The notes beneath the pieces were generated by a model. It was not told the DNA's origin. It did no database searches and saw only the letters and a list, made by a program, of their open reading frames with translations. Below are positions 7,132 through 11,678 of a DNA stretch of 11,678 bases, piece after piece. Source of the stretch: Larix sibirica (Eukaryota; Streptophyta; Pinopsida; Pinales; Pinaceae); the NCBI GenBank assembly GCA_004151065.3, contig NWUY0300026490.1:26942-38619 (forward strand), in the 5' to 3' direction. Position 1 is the first letter of the stretch, and each line of letters starts with the position of its first letter. The position numbers and the translations under genes were made by a program.

Positions 7132-7540
7132 ATCCGTGGAAAAAGGTCAATAATTTTATTCAACAAAACTTGGATAAGTTGTTGCTAGTACAACCAAAAA
7201 GGCTCAAAAAGGCATTGAGTAGAAATAACTCAATTTCCAAAAAGGGGAGACTATGGCTCAACCCCTAAAAATGTTGTTAACCAAAAAGGGAGTCAGGCTC
7301 AACCATTCACTATCTAGTATTACAATGAAGGGAGTTAGTCTCGACCAAAAACATTTACATGGAGATTATGGGGAGAAAGAGTCAACCCTTTGAAGGAATT
7401 TTTATATATACATTTTGGGAGACAAGCTCAACTGTAGACATTTTGTAATTTCTTGTAGAAGAAATCCTTCATATATATTACCTATAGTAGAAATCCATGG
7501 TAGATGTTTGGTTGAGTTGATCCACTTACAATACATGTAT
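7132..7540 (-). other. LINE 3' UTR with five-copy degenerate motif
   Basis: The minus strand downstream of the RNase H stop (7541-7543) is non-coding. It carries five spaced copies of a motif like GGTTGAGCC-n5-ACTCCC: plus-strand positions 7244-7264, 7288-7304, 7330-7347, 7370-7388 and 7417-7433, spaced about 40-47 bases. AATAAA occurs at 7160-7155. The plus-strand open frame at 7080-7268 is only the antisense of this UTR. The exact 3' end is set by the microsatellite at 7111-7131 and is approximate. Confidence 0.6.
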
Positions 7541-8164
7541 CTATTCTTTGTTGAGCTCACATGCTTCTTTTGCTAATGTATCTACCCTCTTGTTGTTTTC
7601 TCTATAGATAAGTTCACATGTACATGAGGAAAATTGTTGTTTCAACTATAAACCCCACTTGAGCATATGTTGAAGGAAAATATTTGCGCACTTGGTTGTT
7701 TCATTCAATCAGCTCACCACTAGCTGTGAGTCCAAGAGGATATGGATATTGGATATATCAGTGTCCATATCCTATGAGAGGGTCGTGACCACGCAGAGCA
7801 ATTCGGCATAATTGTTGTTATTGTGACCCGGGCCTCTTTTGAAAGATATTGATTGTCCATTGAACTTGATGTAACCCCCAACTTCACTTTTTCTTGGATT
7901 CCCTAGGGATGCACCATCACATAAACCACATAGTAAGGACTGATCAAAGATTAGCTTTTTGACAACCCGAGGAGATTGTTGGCTCAATGAGTTTTTATCC
8001 TTGGGCAATGAGTATTTAAACCAATAGACTGCAGTGAGTGGATGGGGGATTACACCAGAGAATAACACTTCATTCATGGTGATCCATATACTCCAGCAGA
8101 CATGCGATGCGAGAGTCAAAAGATCAGCTTCTCTTGGCTTTGTAAAACAATTTTCCCAAGCCAC
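7541..8164 (-). pseudogene. LINE C-terminal RNase H domain and preceding segment
   Basis: In one continuous minus-strand frame from 8164 to the TAG at 7541-7543 there are three internal stops (the first at 7772-7774) but no frameshift. CDGASLGNPRKSEVGGYI (first Asp at 7916-7918) is the strand-1 block; GPGHNNNNYAEL (Glu at 7802-7804) the second; LLDSQLVV (Asp at 7730-7732) the third; and NNKRVDTLAKEA (Asp at 7580-7582) the fourth. All four acidic residues of the RNase H active site are therefore present. The compact spacing from third to fourth Asp (50 codons) fits the plant-type domain. Upstream, residues 3-60 (WENCFTK...WSIWITMNEVLF) match the usual tryptophan-rich connector. The role in an intact element is removing RNA from the RNA-DNA hybrid. 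Confidence 0.85.
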
Positions 8165-8460
8165 TTGAAAGGATATTTGTTCACACTATGGACATGCACC
8201 CATCGAGCATGCCAAGCTTCAAACCTATTTAGTGAAGTGAGATTGCACCATAAGATGGTTAATTGTTTCATCTTGTTCTTTGGATAAAGGGCATATGCTA
8301 AGTCCTACACTGCCTCTCTTCTATAGGTCGTCCCATGTAATGATTTTATTCTTGAGCACTAGCCAACAAAAATATGTAGTCTTTGGTGGGGCTTCCGACT
8401 TCTGTATTGTAATCCACCATGAAGAGACCCTAACATGGGGAGTTGGATATTGTAGTGCCT
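8165..8460 (-). pseudogene. LINE zinc-binding region between RT and RNase H
   Basis: The minus strand at about 8394-8324 reads EAPPKTTYFCWLVLKNKIIT then WDDL, the hallmark of the zf-RVT region of plant LINEs (PPKxxxFxWLxxxNxIxTWDxL). A stop follows WDDL. The expected CxxC...H pattern is only partly seen: CPLSK stands where relatives have CPLC, so one metal-binding Cys is apparently lost. The tail FEAWHARWVHVHSVNKYPFK leads into the RNase H frame. Frameshifts separate it from both neighbours. Confidence 0.7.
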
Positions 8461-8829
8461 TGTAACCCAATTTGACCCTTTAATTTCTATCTTCTTGATT
8501 CTAAATCCATATAAATTTATCGGGATGATAACAAAGAGCAATAGATGCTCGATTCAGGCTTGAGATGTATTTGTTCCACTGTATAGTATATGTGTGTGAT
8601 AGTTGTAGTTGTTCCACTGACTTCCATCCTCCATTCCATTAATCTTGGATCTCATATTGGAAAATATATGCAAGGTATCTATGGCCAATTTTGTTTAATA
8701 AAACCACCATTTTTGGGGGAAGAAGGTATTCCCAACATGTGCTTAGTATGGGGTGAGATCCTACTAGAGCCTACCAATATATTCTTTTTGTTACCTGGGC
8801 TCCATGCAATATGTTGACTGATTAGAGGA
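8461..8829 (-). pseudogene. LINE connection region, poorly conserved
   Basis: Minus-strand homology is faint and split over frames: AWSPGNKKNILVGSSRI near 8820-8770 resembles the WxIGNGxxVxIGxDPW segment that follows RT in plant LINEs. Below that, little is recognisable until the zinc-binding region. Plus-strand open frames here (8280-8465, 8590-8817) are shadows. Confidence 0.55.
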
Positions 8830-9386
8830 AATAATTTTTGAAAATACCTCTAGAATAGTGATCCTCCTTGATCATGTGACCTAGATCCAATCCATGAAAT
8901 CAGTGATCTTGGAGAAATATATTTATGTTCCATTATAGTATGACATAGTCCCTATTGTGTAATCCTTCGCCATAAGCTCTTAGCAAGTAGGTCTTTCAAG
9001 AATTGAAAGAGATTTTTGAAACCCCGTCCTCCATTGCACTTTGGAGAACATAGGGTGTATGATTTGCATAGGGGTAATCTTTTCTTCTATTTTAATCCAG
9101 ATTAGAGATATTCTACATAGGTCTTTCTAATAGACTTTATAATAGCTTTTGTGATGTGTGCCAAGGCCATTGAAAAAACCGGTATTGCCTCCAAAACACA
9201 CTTAAACAAGGTTACTATGCCTACTAGGGATATCCATCTGTAGTACCAGGATCCGATCCTATTTTTTTATTTTTTCAATGGGCCATTGCCAATCGACAAG
9301 CCTATAGTCATTTTCCTTGAGAAGGAATCCCAAATATTTGAAGAAAACAATGGAGAAAGCTTCACTGAAGGGAAGAAATTTACGAA
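8830..9386 (-). pseudogene. LINE RT thumb and connection region
   Basis: Minus-strand pieces in order: KMTIGLSIGNGPLK, then YRWISLVGIVTLFKCVLEAI followed by PVFSMALAHI (the RxLSLAGRxxLVKSVLxAIPVYxMS block, about 9245-9155), then PKCNGGRGFKNLFQFLKDLL followed by AKSLW (the GGxGxKNxxxFxxALxAKxLW block, about 9045-8975), then HKYISPRSLISWIGSRS. These are the standard post-palm blocks of plant LINE polyproteins. Stops and frame changes separate them. The start at IFGIPSQ (about 9335) fits the usual GIPxxP lead-in to the thumb. Confidence 0.75.
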
Positions 9387-9900
9387 TTAAATGCTTAAGA
9401 GCCTCTGGAATGTTGAAGAAATGTATGGTGTATTTTGGAGATTTATTTCCATATCGGTGGAGGAAGTGAATATATTTAGGATCCTTTCAAGACTCTTTGA
9501 TTCTACCATATTTGCATTCCTAAAAAGTAGGATATTGTCTACGGATAGGATGTGCAATAAAGACAAGGAAGAGGTGATTTTTACCCCAGATAGAGTGCCA
9601 AGAGATATTTCGTGATTTATATGACAGCTAAGAGCATCTACTATATTGAGGAAAAGTAGGGGGGAAAGAGGACAACCTTGGCGAAGTCCACTAGATAGAT
9701 GGAAGGAGGAGGTTGAGCCATTTACGAGGATTGCATAGGAGACACTTTGGTAACAATATTCGATCCAATTGATGAAGAGGTGAGAGAAACCTACATGAGT
9801 GAGGATAAGATGCAAAAAAATCCAATTTACCCTATCAAAATCTTTAGAGAGATCTAGTAAAGCATGAAAGAGGGATGTGACTTGGACTTGATCACGTGAA
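9387..9900 (-). pseudogene. LINE RT palm: catalytic Asp block, RQGCPLSP, and altered FxDD box
   Basis: One minus-strand frame carries LLDLSKDFDRVNWIFLHLIL (first catalytic Asp at 9852-9854), GLRQGCPLSPLLF (RQGC from 9683) and LSVDNILLF (codons 9545-9534). Known of the family: the last is the FxDD box, usually F(A/V)DD in plant LINEs, whose two Asp residues bind metal with the first-block Asp. Here the second reads Asn (AAT) and the leading Phe reads Ser, so polymerase activity is lost. The frame runs open to a stop at 9387, and is open across its upstream edge, so no true start lies here; a non-ATG start near 9815 would be an artefact. About 160 residues are recognisable. Neighbouring pieces join by frameshift. 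Confidence 0.85.
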
Positions 9901-10500
9901 GGGATTCTTGAGTAAGGCTAATTGCATCATGTATATTTCTTTGTTCCAAATATCCAAACTATTGAAAGGAGATATGGGTTGATAGGATTGTTTTGAGACA
10001 ACGAGCGATGACCTTAGAGATAAGCTTGTAGATACAATTGCAAAGTGAAATGGATATATAGTGTTCAAAACGTTGTGGGGAATCCACCTTTGGAATATTT
10101 GCAATAAAACTGGAGTTGAAGGGCGGGTTTTTCTTACCTATTGAGCAAGATTCCTCCACCACAATTGTCAAATAATTTTCCAAGAGATCCCAAAATCCCA
10201 CATAAAAATTTGTTGTCCATCCATCTCGACCAGATGATTTTCCATTCTGGAGAGGGAGAGAAGGGCATTGTGTACCTCTCTTTTGGATACATGAATTAGG
10301 AGAGAAGAGCCTTGATATTTTGATAGACATCTTTGGAAAAAGGATGATGATGCAAAAATATCTCTTATGTTCTCCTTTGGTGGTTCAATGAATAGGTGCT
10401 TATATTGGGTTGTAGTTGCCTTCGAAATGAATTTAAAATATGTATACTCATTCCCTGACTAATGTTTAATATGAAAAATATTGTTGTTAGATTTCCTACC
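9901..10500 (-). pseudogene. LINE RT fingers and early palm
   Basis: The minus strand from about 10500: QANGRKSNNNIFHIKH, YKHLFIEPPKENIRDIFASS, then SSGRDGWTTNFYVGFWDLLE (the GPDGWTxxFF block, Pro replaced by Arg), PPFNSSFIANIPKV (the xxSFIxLIPK block), ISISLCNCIYKLISKVIARC (the RPISLCNxxYKIxSKxxAxR block), then LEQRNIHDAISLTQESL (the GRxIxDxIxxxxE block, about 9955-9905). Residues 34-110 of the frame at 10330-9959 hold the middle blocks. TGA and TAG stops interrupt the early part (FH-stop-QANG; IKH-stop-SG). The order and spacing are as in intact plant LINEs. Confidence 0.82.
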
Positions 10501-10509
10501 ATTTGCTTG

Positions 10510-10743
10510 TCAGTGAAAAATAGTTGAATTTTGGTCTCCTTTTGATAGCCAAAGTGCCCTGCTTTTCATTTGCCATTTTTCTTCATTCCATACGAGGATC
10601 CTAGATTTTTCCCTTTCTAATGTATCCAACTTATCCTTTAAGTCTTCACTGAATTGGACAAATTTTAAGGTATCCAGAATATCAATGATTTTACCTTCAA
10701 TCTGAAGGAGGGTTTTGTCAGAATTTGTGAATGTATTCTTCAC
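10510..10743 (-). pseudogene. LINE endonuclease-RT linker
   Basis: 77 codons on the minus strand. The first two thirds are helical and charged (LKDKLDTLEREKSRILVWNE), and the end reads KWQMKSRALWLSKGDQNSTI followed by FH. This is the WxxKSRxxWLxxGDxNTxFFH block that lies just before the reverse transcriptase in plant LINE polyproteins, here with NST for NTK. It ends in TGA where relatives have Arg, probably from a CGA codon. The neighbours continue the same element in other frames. Confidence 0.82.
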
Positions 10744-10849
10744 CTATTCCTTACTCAAAGTTTTTATTCTTGTCAATTTTTTCTTTTCTTTTCTGAAATG
10801 ACCCCATGGCATGATTATCCGAATCCTCCTTGTATGGCACCCAATTGTC

Positions 10850-10996
10850 TCAAACCACATATCTAAAATCCTTATATAGCAACCAATGTGGATTGAATTT
10901 GTATGGGGTAAGAGGTTTTTGACNTCTTGTGAACATGGTAGGTTTGACCATCTTTATTTTATCCATACTAGTAGAAGGTGTGAGTCTCTTCAACAT
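10850..10996 (-). pseudogene. LINE end of endonuclease domain
   Basis: 48 codons on the minus strand to TGA at 10850-10852. KPLTPYKFNPHWLLYKDFRY with VV resembles the segment closing the endonuclease part of plant LINE ORF2 (PFRFExxWLxxPDFxxxV). Past the stop the same frame gives DNWVPYKEDSDNHAMGSFQK, also expected. The usual SDHxPL motif just upstream is not readable; this position is near the unknown base at 10924, which makes one codon ambiguous. The N-terminal endonuclease motifs (catalytic Glu and the GDFN block) are not found, so the domain is truncated or decayed beyond recognition. Confidence 0.65.
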
Positions 10997-11678
10997 AAAT
11001 TATCCCCCTGCCATGTGCCTGTATGTGCCTTCTCTCTGTGTCATGCCATTCTCTGCGAGGATAAAACTAGTACTTGCTGCTATCTTCAGTCTTTAGACGG
11101 TTCACTATGAGACTTTCCTCTAGAAAGTAAAGGGACCTTCTTTGATATGTGACATAAAAAAAATCATCTACTAGGGTATGTCTCCTTCCCTTTTGTTTTG
11201 CTAACGAGGAGACAATTTTTCCCCCTTTGTTTGACTTTGAAACCCATGTCCTCAATGTATTCATGCTCTTTGTACATAGAAAGGTGATATTATTGCACCT
11301 GGTATTCTACTTTGTTAGAATTTGTTGAAGTTACAGTGTTGTAGGCATGGATCAATATGATCCATGCAATGAAACTCCAGATTATAGAAGAGAAGGAACA
11401 CCTGCTTCATGCATTGCAACATAATGTACTTGATTTCTCATGTTTGTGTACCATCTTTCTTGCTACTTCCATTCTTCCAGATAATACTACAAAAATATGT
11501 TGCAAAGTCTACATTTTAAGACATGTTTAATTGTTATAAACAAGCATATATTTTTTATAATAAACCCTAGTTGCTCAACAATTCCAATTTAAAAAAAATT
11601 CTTCTAGTTGATGGTATGCTACTATGCACACACATTACAAACATCAAAAGAAGGGAAAGGAAAATAATACTTGAATAA
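10997..11678. other. No recognisable gene; may be decayed LINE 5' part
   Basis: Minus-strand frames contain no endonuclease block that I can identify. The longest minus frame (11067-11264, 65 codons, Lys/Ser-rich start) has no recognised family and mixed codons. Plus-strand frames are shadows. The end from about 11500 is A+T-rich. A perfect inverted repeat lies at 11345-11367. Confidence 0.5.
11345..11367 (+). other. Perfect inverted repeat: 10-bp stem, 3-base loop
   Basis: GCATGGATCA, loop ATA, TGATCCATGC. All ten pairs match, with half of them G-C. The next outward pair mismatches. No poly-T or TIR-like partner is seen, and the site does not overlap a frame that I believe in. Confidence 0.7.

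Larger units (their letters stand above)
7132..10996 (-). mobile_element. Decayed LINE (plant L1 type with C-terminal RNase H), 5'-truncated
   Basis: On the minus strand the domains follow the order of a plant L1-type ORF2: end of the apurinic-type endonuclease domain, linker, reverse transcriptase, connection, zinc-knuckle region, RNase H, then a 3' UTR with AATAAA (minus strand, 7160-7155). About 3.9 kb survive. ORF1 and most of the endonuclease are not recognisable above 10996. Homology is nearly continuous from 10996 to 7541, but frameshifts and stops break it into many pieces. Several stops fall where relatives have CGA or CAG codons, as expected from C-to-T decay. Known of the family: the element copies itself by target-primed reverse transcription in the nucleus. 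This copy cannot. Confidence 0.85.

Noticed and set aside
7080-7268. Plus-strand frame of 62 codons starting with ATG
   Set aside because: It is the antisense of the LINE 3' UTR, begins in the 92-bp duplication and shows no domain.
10924-10924. Unknown base (n) that could be read as a real frame break
   Set aside because: It is an unresolved base from sequencing or assembly, so it cannot support a biological claim; it leaves one endonuclease codon ambiguous.
11067-11264. Minus-strand frame of 65 codons upstream of the LINE endonuclease end
   Set aside because: No endonuclease block or other family is recognised; kept only as part of the unassigned stretch.
1-11678. A new defence system, CRISPR array, tRNA or rRNA gene
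   Set aside because: I looked for regularly spaced identical repeats, cloverleaf B-box sequence and clustered intact genes and found none; the repeats present are tandem duplications or dispersed degenerate motifs.

Overview
This looks like nuclear DNA from a seed plant with a large, repeat-rich genome. The base composition is strongly A+T rich, and everything recognisable is decayed plant retrotransposon. A gymnosperm is a reasonable guess from the style of the LINE and LTR sequences, but the sequence does not prove it. No intact protein-coding gene, tRNA, rRNA or CRISPR array is visible. No open frame exceeds about 140 codons, and most of the long ones are shadows.

Layout, left to right. 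Positions 1-110 are richer in G+C and might hold the end of a host exon (weak). At 355-531 (minus) there is a fragment of LINE reverse transcriptase. From 533 to about 2122 (minus) lies a wrecked Ty3/gypsy-type element: a candidate 3' LTR with TATA box (533-909), a polypurine tract (910-918), a long degenerate interior, an aspartic protease relic (1378-1904) and a gag-like piece (1973-2122). Reverse transcriptase, RNase H and integrase are missing. Positions 2123-3163 are A+T-rich with no gene. Positions 3164-3537 hold a nested tandem repeat (188 bp, built on 56 bp) that runs straight into a Ty1/copia integrase relic (about 3533-4160, plus).

Positions 4161-6020 are non-coding, with three separate short tandem duplications (periods 53, 54 and 51 bp). 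Positions 6021-6900 hold an LTR-like stretch, two good hairpins and a cluster of GTAAGY-containing degenerate repeats. Positions 6946-7132 hold microsatellites inside a diverged 92-bp duplication.

The main object is a LINE of the plant L1 type with a C-terminal RNase H, on the minus strand from about 10996 down to about 7132. In its own 5' to 3' order it has the end of the endonuclease domain (10850-10996), the endonuclease-RT linker (10510-10743), RT fingers and palm (10500-9387), thumb and connection (9386-8830), a zinc-knuckle-type region (8440-8165), RNase H (about 7970-7541) and a 3' UTR (7540-7132). It is broken by frameshifts and stops and has lost the last Asp of the RT active-site box, but all four RNase H acidic residues remain in one frame. 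Positions 11001-11678 contain nothing I can name apart from a perfect 10-bp-stem inverted repeat.

Nothing here works together as a living pathway; the window is a graveyard of three retrotransposon classes. The points most worth a second look are the five-copy motif in the LINE 3' UTR, the recurring 51-56 bp tandem duplications, and the gypsy element that goes from protease to 3' LTR with no polymerase.
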